Shown: one piece after another, positions 46,598-58,689 of the stretch
How positions within the stretch are numbered: the first letter of the stretch is position 1
Layout: each line of letters begins with the position of its first letter
Source of the DNA: Calocera cornea HHB12733
Lineage: Eukaryota > Basidiomycota > Dacrymycetes > Dacrymycetales > Dacrymycetaceae
Direction of reading: 5' to 3'
NCBI GenBank assembly: GCA_001632435.1
Contig: KV423971.1
Span: 106,581-170,580 of the forward strand
DNA: 64,000 nt
The notes under the pieces: generated by a model
Told to the model about the DNA's origin: nothing
Database searches by the model: none
What the model saw: the letters and a program-made list of their open reading frames with translations, nothing else
Made by a program: the position numbers and the translations under genes

Positions 46598-46617
46598 CTC
46601 TCTCTCTCTCTCTCTCC
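46598..46617. repeat. (CT)10 microsatellite
   Basis: A CT dinucleotide run lies in the N-terminal part of the transposase, where it would encode an RE-repeat on the minus strand. Confidence 0.85.
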
Positions 46618-46852
46618 CAAAAGTGCCTAGCCCTGTCCTGTGCCTTGGCCCGTTCCTCTCCTCTGCCTGGAGGACTGCCTCTTGGGCAGCAAACAGCTGG
46701 TTGGCCTCATGTGCCTCCCAGTAGCCCTCTGCTCTTGCCCTTGCTTGCTTCATGAACTTATCTTGGCTGACCAGGGGGAAATAGTCTAGCATTCCTTTCG
46801 AAGAATAGCCTTGCTCAGTCAAGGTCTGCGTTGGGGTGCTAGGTAACCACAT

Positions 46853-47613
46853 TGTGCTGTGATGATAGAAAAGAGCAGAGCAGCACAGCAGTTATAAGCA
46901 ATCCAGCCAGACTGATTGCCAGAACTGATTGCAGATACTGATTGTGCACAGATGTCAAAACACAGGTCACAAGGTGTGGTGTAAGCACAGATGTAAAATG
47001 TAATGGCCAATGTCTGCACTTTTTCAATGGTCCATATGACAATAACCTCCACCAAGGATAGCCTTGCCGGAGGCATTGTACACCTTCACTGTCATGTACA
47101 GAGTATGGGATGTTCTTTGACTACTCACAAAATGGGGTGTGGACCCCTACTCCGCACCTCCCTTGGCCAAGGGTTGGTTATCTTCACTGTTGACACTTGA
47201 CAACATTAAACAGGATATTCCATATATAGTGACTGTTATTTTATGTTGATAATGTAAATAAAGAAGATCTGAATTATGGGAATCCAAGGATATTATTGGC
47301 TCTATCATATTAGTGAACAAAATTCTGGATTTGTGCCCAACTGCAGACAAATGCAACGCACATGGGTTAGAGTAGGCTACAAACATGTAAATTACATGGG
47401 ATTGCCTGTCATGATATGAATATGCTCTCCCAAGTGAGTTTCAGGTCTGTGGGACCTACAATCAATGAGTGATACTACAAAAATGAGATGGAGTGGTCAC
47501 ACTGAGGGGATCTCCAAGGCCCTAGCCCATGCTCCTCAGCACAGAGCCCCTTAACTCCAAATGGTCCCACCTGGGTATTTGTGACCCCAAATGCATATCC
47601 ATGTAAAGGCACC
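46853..47613. other. Non-coding decayed DNA
   Basis: There is only short frame noise. No domain is recognised. It lies between the transposase N terminus and LTR D. Confidence 0.35.
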
Positions 47614-48137
47614 TGTGAGGGCACACAGTCTAGCAAGGCTGCCGACTAAACCCGACCGAGTCGAAGAGACCAAAGATAAGGGATTCGGGGGAGATTGTGG
47701 CTGACAGTATCCAATAATCAACCAATTGTACCCTTCGTAAGTCCAACTAGGAGATACGCGGGATGTTGAAGGTAGTTCGGATGAAGCAAGCAGAATTTGG
47801 AGGGAGTTTGGATGTTCGGAGCAAGAGGACGGATGTGATGACCAGGCTTTCTCACAAGACTATGGAGATTCCTCAGAGATCAGATCTAAGGAGAAGCTAC
47901 TGAAGGTACCAAAGGTTATATACAAAAAGAGCAAACATAGCCTCAGCTTCTCCCAATCCACCAAATGTGAGACCCAACACTGCCTGAAGCACTGCTAACT
48001 ACAGCATTACTCATCCAAACACTGCCAAACACTGCCGAGCACTGCCCCGCACAGCTGAAAGGTCATAGCCTTACTTAGCCTTACCTGATCCTGTGCCAAT
48101 CTATCCAAAGTCGGGGCAAAATTGGTGTTCCCTGACA
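47614..48137 (+). mobile_element. Solo LTR D (TSD GCACC)
   Basis: It starts TGTGAGGGCACACAG, ends CCCTGACA, and is 524 bp long with perfect GCACC duplications (47609-47613 and 48138-48142). It retains CpG sites (for example CCGACCGAGTCGAAGAG near 47660) where LTR B and LTR E have CA or TG. It is therefore probably the least decayed copy of the 0.5-kb form. Confidence 0.9.
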
Positions 48138-51100
48138 GCACCCCATTGAGCATCATTTCCAAGTAATCACATACTACCTCAAAATTAGTAGCAATATTAA
48201 GTATCTATCACCTTATTTTAAGCTCCTCTTTGCCATCCTATCAAGGAATTTACTGCTTAATAGGTGCAAGGTCACTGCTCCAGGAGGGATATACAAGGGG
48301 TCCTGGCCTCAATTGAATAGGAAAGGGACCCGCAATTCAACTGGCTTGGAAGCATTGGAGAGTGTCAAGGGGTGTTGTGGAGACTTGCACAAGTGGTCCA
48401 GGGGTGTAGGGGTGGTTTTGGAGGTCGGGAGTGCTTGGACAGCTCTACTGGGGCATCAAGGGACTTAACAAGGTGTTGTTAAACATTACTTAAGGTATTA
48501 AGAGTATTATCTTAAGGTGTTAAGTCATCACCTGGGTTGTTGTCCTTGTGCCCTGACAGGCTCCCACTTGCCAGTCAAGCAGGGGTGGGGTTTTTTGATG
48601 AACATATGCCATTGAAAAGGTGAGAGACCGGATGTTACCATGGCAGGTCACATGCATGACTCCTTTACCTTTGACGTTCATGGCACGCTGGGGCTGTATT
48701 CTCCCACATCACCAAATTATCCCCAATTCCCATATTCTCCCACTGAAAAAGATGACTTCCTTGCAGACTATGTCAGGCTATAGTCCCCAAGTTTCAATTC
48801 CTCTGATCTTCGCTGACCAGATTGATCTGTAACTGAATTTGGAAGATCAATCCACAGGCAAACTGGCAGACTACAGTCAGTCTCTCACACACGGTCAATC
48901 ACTTGGCTGGGAACTGACCCAGCTGAGGTAGAGATTTTCAGGAGCAACCCTTTGATGGCTGGGAGGATACCAAGAGGTTAGTGCTTGATAAAGGTATCAC
49001 AGGTAAGCAACAAGGCAACTTCTCCAATGGAAAGTCAGCTCACTTCCCACAGTCCAGCCTCTGGACTTGAGAGGAGCTTGAGCATCTGCCAATCACCACT
49101 TGAGTGTGTCATCTGCCTGCACAAAGTCAAATTTGTGATGACATTATGCAAGCGCGGCATACCATGACTTGGACACAGATTGCACTATTGAGGGGGGTCA
49201 TCCATGATGTGTTCAAGCCTCTGGAAAAGTATGGTGTACACCGGCACTCGCAGTATCAGTAGCCAAGTTCTCATATTGATAGGTCTGACCATGGTTCTCA
49301 AGCATATGTGTGCCCAGGTCCAGGAACTCTGGGACAATGACAATCTCTTGGCACTAGAGAAACTGTCTCAGAATCTCCTGTCACACTGGGAAGAGCTCAG
49401 GGGCAAACACCCATCTGGAAACACTCTTGCCTACAAGAACTTTGGTACTGAAGAAGCAGTATCAGCATTGAAACTCCCCAAAGAAGCCTTCATTTGGACC
49501 ACCTGTGCTGCATGGATCCTTCTTCACTGTCTCACACAGCAATACCAGCAGCATGGGAAGGCGCAAATGAAGGGGGAGCACAAGAGTCTCTTTCCCTTTG
49601 AAGAGTACAAGGAGCAGGCCAAGCAGAGAAAGTGAAGCTATGACACATGGAGATGCTGATGCTCAGAGATCTGTAACAGAGAGTCCATGTCAGTGGGTGG
49701 GTTTTCCAGGGAACTGGGGTTGCTCAGCAACAATGTCCTCAAAAAGATAGCAAAGGATTTGCTGGGTCTGATCCCACACTTGGAGTCTCAGTATGCAGGG
49801 TGTTGTTATCAAATGGTCTTCTTTGTTGCTAGGGGTGCTGTGGCCTAGCTATGTGCTCATGAATGTAGTGTTCATGTGCATTCAGAGGTCCATGCAAAGG
49901 TCCAGGCCAGAACCTATGGCATCATATTCCTGATATGAGCGATAAATACACCAAAGCTTGTTCATGGGAATCATCCAGCAGGTGTAGTGTTCCAATTCTA
50001 TTCCTGAAGATCAACAAAATACACATACAATTTGGCTGCCTCAGGTACAGCAGTGCTACAAGGTGAGGAGGCTTGACATCACCTTCTATCTGGGCATCTC
50101 CAATGTAGACAATCAGTGGAATGGGGCATTGGAGCCATATGGGCATGGGGTCAATCACATCTGCCAAGCATGATGCCTCTCTCTACACTGGTAAAGCAAT
50201 ATGACAATGCCTGCAATTGCAGTCAGCATCCTGTTGACTGCACATATATTGATACTCACAGTCAACCCCTTCTATTCCATGTCCTGTGCGTGAGCAGAGG
50301 ATGCAGTATTTGCCTGTGGCAGGCCTAATGTGAGCCTGCTTAGGCTCACAGAGGATGCAAGGGCAGGAATGAGGCTGGAAATGGAGAGCAAGAGCAGGTG
50401 AGCAATAACTCTGGCATTCTGGTAGAGGAGGTCCAAGGGGAGAGTCAGCAAATGGGGAAAGGGAAAGGTGTGCTGATGTATGCTGCTCATCAAGAGAAGC
50501 CAACCAGCAAAGGTTGCTGTAAGGTGAACATCATGTAAAAGGCACACCCAGACTTCCCTGATACTCTGTTGATTATCAGATCAGAGTTTGCCAGGGTGAG
50601 GATGAGGAATGCACACATCTGCAAATACATTGTACATCTGCCCTGCCCTTCCTAATCTCAGAAGTGCATCCATCCTCCCATTGCCTGCAGTACACTGCTG
50701 CCCATGCTCCATCTTTCCATCAACATACAGCAATAGGTCTTTGATGTCATTGCTGATGTTGTCTCCTTGGAATATGGGCAGATACACCTGTTTGACAACT
50801 GGCCAAAGTTTGATTGAGGAGGATGGCCCCTGAGTTGCCCACAAAGCCGCCTGCCCAAACACATTAGAAATGTGTTCCAGATACGCTGTAGACTCACCCC
50901 TTTTTGATTGCTTGATCATATGCAATGCCCCAAGATAGATGCAAGGGACAGGGGCCGCCATACAGTTGAGATTTGTCAATAGCATGCCGTGCATGAGCCA
51001 ACATCCACATGAGACCACCCAGGTTTGATTCAATGTTGGTCAGCACTTGGACCCTGACAATGTCATTGTCACTTTGGGTATTTAGATCATGTAAGTTGAT

Positions 51101-51577
51101 CTGTCATCTGGCACCATTTCCGTTTTGGCACGTCTACCCTGCCCTGTTGTTCCGCATATATGGGCAATCCAAGCCATGTTGGGTAGCATGCATGATTGTC
51201 TGACTGATAGGGGGAGGGACTGCAACAGCCACTTGCCTGACCAACCCTTATCTCCATGGAACAACCTTATTTACCACCCCATGAGTGTCATTTGAAGGGG
51301 CATTTATCTGTGTACCTCCTGCCAGAATTGGAGCTTTAGCTACTGGGATCTACCAGATTCTCATCATGATAGTAAGGGAGGGGACCGGCCCGCAGAGGTT
51401 GCATTGTGAGCTTGACTATCAGCAAGCAAACAGCTATAGGCAGGGGTGCAACACGGCAGTTCCCGCTTGCAGCAACCCTTGATTTGTAGCCGAATGGTGC
51501 ATTTTCCAAATGTGCCATCTCCACAATGCAGTATAGATGCTATCAAGAGGTATTCCACATATATGGGCCAGCCCAGC
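48138..51577. other. Decayed DNA with orphan ORFs
   Basis: No recognised gene. The longest open frames are 49204-49635 (plus; helical, ending EEYKEQAKQRK) and 51033-50581 (minus). A CCCTGACA sequence at 48551-48558 could be the end of a further LTR, but I found no matching start. These are probably remnants of other mobile elements. Confidence 0.35.
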
Positions 51578-52180
51578 TGTGAGGGCACACAGTCTAGCAA
51601 GGCTGCCAACTAAACCCAACTGAGTCAAAGAGACCAAAGATGAGGGATTCGGGGGAGGTCATGGCTGACAGTATCCAATAACCAACCAATCATACCCTTT
51701 GTAAGTCCAACTAGGAGATACGTGGGACATTGAAGGTAGTTTGGATGAAGCAAGCAGAGTCTGGAGAGAGTCTGGAAGTTTGGAGTGGGAGGACGGATGT
51801 GATGACCAGGCTTTCTCACAAGACTATGGAGATTCCTCAGAGATCAGATCTAAGGAGAAGCTACCAAAGGTACCAAAGGTTATATATGAAAAGAGTGAAC
51901 ATAGCCTCAGCCTCTCCTGAACACTCCGAAGTGAGACCCAACACTGCCTAAAGCACTGCCAACCACAGCATTACTCATTCAAACACAGCCGAGTACTGCC
52001 CCGCACAGCCGCAGGGTCACAGCCTTGCTTAGCCTTACCTAATCTTGTGCCAAGGTATCCAAAGTTGGTATTTGGTAGACCAAAGATGTCATCTGAGAGC
52101 CAAAGAAGTTGAAAGTAGCCAAATACCTGTGAACCTGCCGATAATAGCTGAAGTCAGGGCAAAGTTGGTGTCCCCTGATA
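51578..52180 (+). mobile_element. Solo LTR E with internal insertion (TSD CCAGC/CCACC)
   Basis: It starts TGTGAGGGCACACAG and ends CCCTGATA, with flanks CCAGC and CCACC that match at four of five bases. Compared with LTR D it carries an extra block of roughly 90 bp (about 52065-52155) between AAAGTTGG and GGGCAAAG. The block contains a TATTTGG / CCAAATA inverted pair. Most CpG sites of LTR D are CA or TG here, so it is an old copy. Confidence 0.82.
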
Positions 52181-53214
52181 CCACCCTCAGGAGTGGCTCC
52201 CCAACCAAACTTCTTCCTCTCGATCTTGCTGGATGATACCAAATAGCAGCTGGTTGAGATAATGAACTTGGGACACCTCCTACTGCTCATGTATGCTGAC
52301 CATTTTCTGCCCTAGCGCTGTCATAGTCCATTGCCAGCAGCTCCATCATCAATCACTGAGGCGGGGTGGGAGGGCTGCTGCTGTGCAAGGGTTTGTTGCA
52401 CACACAAGCCCCATCCCTTTCTCTGTTTTGTTCCATCATGCTGACCTTGTTTGTCTTCAAGGTCTTCACCGTATCCTTGGTACTCCCTCCCTTCCTTGCT
52501 TTGCTCAGTGCACTTCATCCCTGCCCTGCCCACAGACGGGGTAGCAAGGGGTTTGGGGAGGCAGTGGTGGATGTGCTGTAGAATGTTATTGTTAATATGA
52601 GATAGCAAGATGTGGCGTACCCGGTACAGAGGAGGATGATATACCATCCACAAAGTTCCCAGCTATCTTGCAGCTGGGACTGCAGATGAAGGGGGAGGAA
52701 GTGCGGCAATTTGATACAGGATGTGAGCCCCAGCTCCCCCACAGGGTTACACGTTGGATCAACCTTCTGTTATGCAGTGTTGGGGAGATTTGCAGCTTTT
52801 GGGTGGTAGGGTTAAAGAAGAACGGCATGGGCAAACCAAGTAGACCAACATGGGGGCTTCTGCTCCCTCCCTGAACATGCCCAATGGCCGTGCCCAAAGC
52901 TGGCTGGGTCTTAAGTCCGGTGAGCCAATCTCCATTGGGATGCTTGAGCCCGGCTTAGTCACCACATGCACAGCATTTGCGCCCAATTGGCAGGTGTGAA
53001 GTGATGATATCATGGCCAACCCTGCATTATCCTGCCTGGCAATGCCACTCTTCCCAATTGACTGCTTGGCAGCATGTTCCATCCTGATTGCTGAGCAATC
53101 CACCGGTGCAAGCACTCTTGCTAGGGGCCAAAGCATTGCCTAGCTGTGCCACACATGCTGCCTGTGCAGGCAGAGGAGGATGGGCAGTGTGAGGACCGGG
53201 GAGGGAAATGAAGA
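52181..53214. other. Non-coding decayed DNA
   Basis: Short open frames on both strands, none recognised. Confidence 0.3.
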
Positions 53215-53480
53215 TCTGCGCATACACTCCTCTTCCTCTTCTGCTTGCTGATAGTCTCCCCAAGCCCAACAGCTATGCTCCCACCCGGTGGGCATGCTGG
53301 GGAGGAGGTGGAGGAGGAGGTAGGTGGGGGTTGGGTTGCACACATATGTGCATACACTCGTCTCCTTCTTCCGCTCACTGACGTCCTCCCAGAGCCCGGC
53401 AGCTGCACTCCCGCCTGGTGGGTGTGCTTAGGGAGGAGGCGGTGGAGGTGGGCGGGGGTCTGGTTGTGCATGTAGGTGTA
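53215..53480. repeat. Tandem repeat, about 135-bp unit, two copies
   Basis: Two adjacent copies (about 53215-53349 and 53350-53480) share GCATACACTC, CTCCC..AGCCC, CAGCT, CTCCC.CC.GGTGGG and GGAGG blocks in the same order. Confidence 0.7.
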
Positions 53481-56289
53481 CATGCTTGTCTTCCTTTCAA
53501 TATTACTCATGTTCTGTTTCCGGTCCTCTCATTTTTAGCCTCTGGCTGGGGATTGCGCACTGTCAATAAGTACCATTGTAGACTTAGAGAATATATTACA
53601 TGATGATATTGTGCAGCTGTGGCTCTGCTCTGGATGTGTGTTATGCTGGGATGTGTCAAGATCTTGAAAAGTATTGGGGTGTAGTATTCGAGGGGCTTGT
53701 TCCACCCCTGCATCATGCCTTTGGACCTTTCCATCAATCAGGCACACCCGCAGACCCAGTATTCACTCCTATTGGCTGCCCTGATGAACCCTTGGGTTGG
53801 ATCCACAGCTGGACCGCCGCATTCCTTGACGGCTGTCAGACAAGCATCTCACAGTGTGTTCAATGACTCACCACACACAATGAGATTGTTTAGGCACCTG
53901 TCTGCAATCAACTCAAACCACTATGACTACTTGAGAACAATGGATTCCCTCCCTATGCCTATATAACTTAGAGTGTCCCTCCAAATAGAGTTAAAGATGT
54001 GCCCTTGACAACACTGTGACCATGCCTCTGGGTTCTGGTTACCAATGATCAAAATATGCACTGTGATGAGCTTCTTTCAGTATTGATTGATGTCTTGCTT
54101 GGGCCTTCCAACTTACATTCAAGTGCAGGCCAGGGGAGCACCCAAGGTGATGTGCTCTTTGGCTCAATTTGGTGGTAGACCACTGGTAACTCCACTGGAT
54201 CCTTAGATGAATCCCGAGTGCAAAGCTCCTCCTTGAAACCCAACTCCTCCATACTCTTGATGAGTTGCTTCCAGCCAATGTGTGACTTTGCAGCATCTGA
54301 GGGACTAAGGCTCCACAATTCTTGGAGGCAATTGTACATGTCTTTTGAGATGGGGATGTGGGGAAGGATAGGTTTGGGTTGGGGTCCTGTTTTGGTTGTT
54401 ATAACCTGATCATGGCATTTGTACTCTCCATGAGCAACCACTAATGCAGGGAGAATGGTCTTACCCAAACCAGGGTATTATTAATGCCCCTTGACACCTC
54501 TGTGGAGTGAGGAGCCTCATAGAGCATCTTTTGTTGCTGGTTGGCAGAAGGCAAAGGCTTTTCCTGGACATCCTGCTATGCAGTTGGCAGCCATTGTTCC
54601 TCAGCATCCACTCATAATTGGGAGAGCTCTTCAAGTTGCTAACTTTCATGCTTTGCTTGCCCACATACATGCACAACCCCTCCCTGTAAATGCAGCTCCC
54701 TTTCTCTGACATACCACAATGGTGTTGAACCCTTCCAGAAGATCAGGGAGGTAAGTGCTTGAGGATATGTATGGCAAAACGGTGTCAGGACAACCCGCAA
54801 GTGATCACTGTTTACATGTCAGAGCAGGTTTACCCTTGAGACATGCAGTACGCAAAGCCCTTTGGTGGTGCAAATCTGCAAGTGGGTGATTTGGTCCATT
54901 TATGAACAAGACTCACTATGTGTCCAACACTGGGGACTTCTAGGGGACTTCTCCACTTTTCACGGTACATACAGTAATGAGAATGATCACCTGTGTTTCA
55001 TGGACATTCCTCTTTGACCTTGCCCTTCTGCCCTGCCCTGCTCTGCTAGGCAACACTTACATCCCAACCGCCTACCTTGACAAGTGTCTAAGCGGTGCTA
55101 TTGTAGGGACATTGCTTTCTCTGCTATTCAGAACTTCATTGAGCACGGGCAGTAACAAAAATGGGAGACTGGCATGATAATAGCTCTCAGCTGGCTGAGT
55201 GAGCAAGTGAAATTCAAAGGGTGGCATTGAGGTTGCGAGGAAGGCAACAGCACTGCTGTTGTACAGCCAAGACAAGTGCAGCCCTGTCAGGCCAGGTGGG
55301 ACAGAGCATTGAAGCATGGGAAAGATCATTTGAGGTGCACAGGGAAGAGTCAACAACAGACTCTAGAGGCTGGGAAACAAGTTGTGGTTGAGTTCATTTG
55401 TTTGGATGAGGTTGGTCTGGTTGTCACAGAGCACCTGGATCCAGAGCTCTTGAATGAGCTCACCAAGGTAGGGTGTCCACTTAAGGGTCTTGAGAAACTC
55501 AAAATAATGTTGCACCAGATACTCAAGTAACCAATCAGAAAACATATGATGGTTGGTGTAAGCATTCTTGCAGTTGGTGCAAATATAGGCTGCTGATGGT
55601 GAGCTTGATTTTTGGAAAACAGTTGAGTGCGCAACAGCGGCGGGCTTCTAGCACAGTGGGCTCTATCTTGATTGGCACTGACAGTGGGGAATTGCCAAAC
55701 ATGGTGCACTTGATGTACTTGTTTGCCCTATTCAGTCTTACCCCAGATCGGAAGAATTTCACCAGAAATCAGCCATCCCCTGAGGGGATGGCTGACCTCA
55801 AATTGAATGTGCCTTAGAGATTGGGATCTAACGCAAATGCCTCCGTAGAGCCCTCCAGTCTGGAAGCGCACCTTGACTGTCATATGATGAGTAGCACAGA
55901 CCCCATGGACAACATGTCACTGCTGCACATAGTCTGGCTGTGCTTTTGACTATTACAGTCACCAGCTGCTATGCTCACTGTCCAGTTCCTTCTCCCTGTG
56001 CTGCTTACATTGTGATCATTCCTTCATTCATCTGAGAGCTGCACTTGTACACCATATCTAGAACAAATCACTCGTTATACTGGAAGATGTCTGAGAAGTA
56101 TGTGTATCTGCTGCCCAGTCTCATCAGACAAACTGCTCCCTTGACTTATCCGGTGTCTACACTTGCACTTCTTCCTGTTAAGCCTTCCGTCATGCCTGTG
56201 GCAGCTATGACTGCTGCTACCCTTACGCACAGTTATCCTTCTTTGCAATAGATGATACACAACATAGTCTGCTAGGCCAGCATTGGAAA
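53481..56289. other. Decayed DNA with unrecognised ORF fragments
   Basis: The longest fragment is on the minus strand at 54468-54049 (140 codons, with HDQVITTKTGPQPKPILPHI). I do not recognise a family. CpG-poor sequence and broken frames suggest mobile element remnants. Confidence 0.3.
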
Positions 56290-56940
56290 ATGCTTCAGTG
56301 GTTGCTTCAAAAGTATGCTGATAAGCTGGATGCCACTGATAACAAAGGAAATCTCCATATGGAACTAGACTGGCTGGCTGAGATTTGCAGTATCTGTGAT
56401 GAACACCTGGATGATCTTACGGGAGAGGCTCAGGACAAACATGATGAGATACATGCTGACAAGCTCACAATACAGCAGAATATCAACAAGAACCTAGCCG
56501 TGGTGCATGTCAAGCGCAACAAGCACATGATGGAGGACCACTGGAGGGGCATCCCTCTGTTCAACGCTCTTACAATGGCCCTCTTGCACAAGCTCCTGCA
56601 AGACCTTGATGGGAACATTGAGACTATCTGCTGCATTGTTGATCAGCCCCAGCCCAGCCTTGCATTGCTGAATGGGATGGCAGGAAACCTTTTTATGGAG
56701 ACTCTGCACAAGTCTGCAGAATCAAAGGCCAAGATCCGCAACTATATTGCAATCAAGCATAGCTCATATCTCATGAAACACAATCTTAATGTCTTGAAGT
56801 GGAGTAACACCCTGCTGGAGAACGACCTCGCTTTATGGAGCCAACCAAATGCTGGACTACTAACCCCCTGTGGGAGCCTACACTTGGACAACTCCTCCGG
56901 ATCCAGCAGGGTGGCTACAGAGGAAAGCAGCAAGCAGTGA
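56290..56940 (+). CDS. Orphan ORF of 216 codons, function unknown
   Basis: This is the longest uninterrupted frame in the decayed region. It is mostly helical and charged (LDWLAEICSICDEHLDDLTG, DKLTIQQNINKNLAVVHVKR) and has no motif I recognise. Its C-terminal end is serine-rich, and the neighbouring frame continues the low-complexity pattern (SNSKEGSSVGNEDGSESKEG), suggesting a frameshift. I see no clear promoter or introns. It could be a fragment of a mobile element protein or simply chance in low-CpG DNA. Confidence 0.3.
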   Translation: MLQWLLQKYADKLDATDNKGNLHMELDWLAEICSICDEHLDDLTGEAQDKHDEIHADKLTIQQNINKNLAVVHVKRNKHMMEDHWRGIPLFNALTMALLHKLLQDLDGNIETICCIVDQPQPSLALLNGMAGNLFMETLHKSAESKAKIRNYIAIKHSSYLMKHNLNVLKWSNTLLENDLALWSQPNAGLLTPCGSLHLDNSSGSSRVATEESSKQ

Positions 56941-57065
56941 AGAGTCATACTATGCAGCTGCCAGTGGGCACCAATGGCCAGTTCAACAATAGCAGCAATA
57001 GCAAGGAAGGCAGCAGTGTGGGCAATGAGGATGGCAGTGAGAGCAAGGAGGGCAGCAGCAAGTAA

Positions 57066-58340
57066 ACCTAGGCAAGACGTGATAATCAGATGGAATGTCA
57101 AGATGCCAGCAATGACATGGTTCCAGTTTCAGATTAGTAGTAGTTGAATGAAAGTACCATGACGTGTTTAAATGTCAGCAACTTGCTCAGGTGCCCAGCC
57201 ACAAATTGAACATGAAGAATCCCAAAACATGATCTCAATTGACAGGACAGACAGCTTGACACCATTCATTACAATGACTGACTACAAATGAGGAGGAACA
57301 GTAGATCTTCAGTGAACCTGGAACCTCAATTTGACTGCCCATAGAAGTGCATGACATTATACTTACAAGCCTTGGAAACAGAAAATCTCAGGCTTGGGGT
57401 TGGTATTGTCTTCTTGAGTCAGACTCAGAGGTGCAGGCATATCACAGCATTTTGAGCTAGACAGAACCAAGTCACAGGCCATCACTGGGATTTGTGCTGA
57501 GGTGAGCACCATCAGAGGTCCATTGCAGCATGTAGTGGCTTAGCAACAGCAACCCAATGCCCAACCCCAAATTAAACGGCACACTGAGCCACCAGGAGGG
57601 CACGGGAGCAAACAGCCTGCCCAGGAGTGGTGCAGCTGTGCCTGAGCACTAGACTGGTCTCAGGGTGCAAGGAGCACATCTCTCTGTGCATCCCCAAATA
57701 CCCTAACCCTAAGGCCCATGCCACGTCTCCAGCAGCTACTCCGAATTTGCTAATGCTTTACTCAGAAGCCATAGCCAAGGGGCCAATCAGCCTGCAATGA
57801 CCTGACAGCCCAAACAGCTCTACAGCAATGCCACTCAGATGCACAAAGTGCTATGGGAGTAGTTCAAAAGACAGCTTTCAGCAGTCTGGATATCAGGCAT
57901 TGGGCTAAGCATAGGAGCATAACATGATGACCGAACAAGGTTAATCAGTCAACCAATTTGGTAACATGAAACATGAGATAGAGCACTATTGGCCATGCTT
58001 TGGAATGCCCAGCCAACAGAGCACTGACTGAACACAGCTGAGTGTTGCTGCGCTTGATGCAGTCAGTCATTTCTGATACATGAGGAGTTGCGTACAATGG
58101 GGTTGCCAACACGTGCCCATAGCAGAGAATGACCGGAATTCTGTTGTCTCAGGGATGACATCATTGAGCCCCAAGACAAGCTCTTGCTGCCAGGTGGAAG
58201 TCAGGCTTCTTGGAGATCTCATCATAGATTGGCCTTATTGCGCTGCGGGAAGGGCTGGTTGATGAGGGAAGTTTGTAACTCATTGCACATGTCTACGGGT
58301 ATGACATTATTGCCAAATTTGACCAATGATACATTAGGGC
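57066..58340. other. Non-coding decayed DNA
   Basis: There are no open frames of note. It includes the CCCTAACCCTAA run at 57701-57712. Confidence 0.35.
57701..57712. repeat. Two interstitial CCCTAA telomere-type units
   Basis: A perfect CCCTAACCCTAA dimer within decayed DNA. It is short, so chance is possible, but together with 42957-42989 it is notable. Confidence 0.45.
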
Positions 58341-58363
58341 TTGATAGTTGATGTGCTCCAAGC

Positions 58364-58680
58364 TTTTCATGCATCATGCTAACAAACATATAGACATGCG
58401 CTCCCGCCTGGCAGAGGGGGATGAGAGATTTGGGGAGGAGGGGAAGGCAGACCCGGTGTGGGCATACAAGCTGGAGCCAAGCCGGTATGTCCCCCTCTCC
58501 AGGCTTGTCACGCATAAGGCTGACAAATGCATAGGCAAAGCCTCCTGCCCTGAGAAGGGGATGGAAGACCGGGCAACAGGGGGAAGAAGGAACAGGTGCA
58601 GGTGTGCAAGCCGGGATGAGCTGGTATGTCCCCTCTCCAAGCTTGTCATGCATCCAACTCATGAAAGCATCTCATGTGCT
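58364..58680. repeat. Tandem repeat, about 137-bp unit, 2.3 copies
   Basis: Copies start at about 58364, 58501 and 58638. Each opens with AGCTTGTCATGCAT-like sequence and ends with GGTATGTCCCC.CTCC. The minus strand stays open across the copies (146 codons, 58662-58222) because of the repeat; I do not regard this as a gene. Confidence 0.75.
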
Positions 58681-58689
58681 GGGTAGATT

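Larger units (their letters stand above)
41742..46852 (-). pseudogene. Decayed DDE-type transposase interrupted by solo LTRs
   Basis: Pieces run N to C terminus on the minus strand. An N-terminal helix (ARAEGYWEAHEANQLFAAQE, 46852-46510) is followed by QQIDTAQQKVGWSHTAIVRK (about 46100-46330). After the LTR at 45250-46058 come YPEVIDAIKCQLTCLHEAGV and FVRHFLHNQLGWSLHHSTKA (45220-44921). The STYWTNLGILQTFVQDILVP and VIDIYSVHCGEEFHTW blocks (44660-44400) hold DDE-region features. After a gap of about 1.6 kb come CTGVWQPAHVGLQQ (about 42780) and, beyond a second LTR, FSYDSLTSEAMEHHL (42050-41980). This layout matches the DDE superfamily endonucleases common in mushroom genomes. Stop codons and frame changes show it is dead. 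No terminal inverted repeats were identified, so the element ends are unknown. Confidence 0.72.

Noticed and set aside
43310..48137. LTR B and LTR D as the two ends of one full-length retrotransposon
   Set aside because: Each has its own different 5-bp duplication (GGAGG and GCACC), and the sequence between holds transposase pieces and another LTR instead of retroelement genes.
48551..48558. Further LTR ending at CCCTGACA
   Set aside because: No matching TGTGAGGG start or flanking GGCTC duplication was found upstream.
58222..58662. Minus-strand ORF of 146 codons as a gene
   Set aside because: It coincides with the 137-bp tandem repeat, which explains both its openness and its internal similarity.
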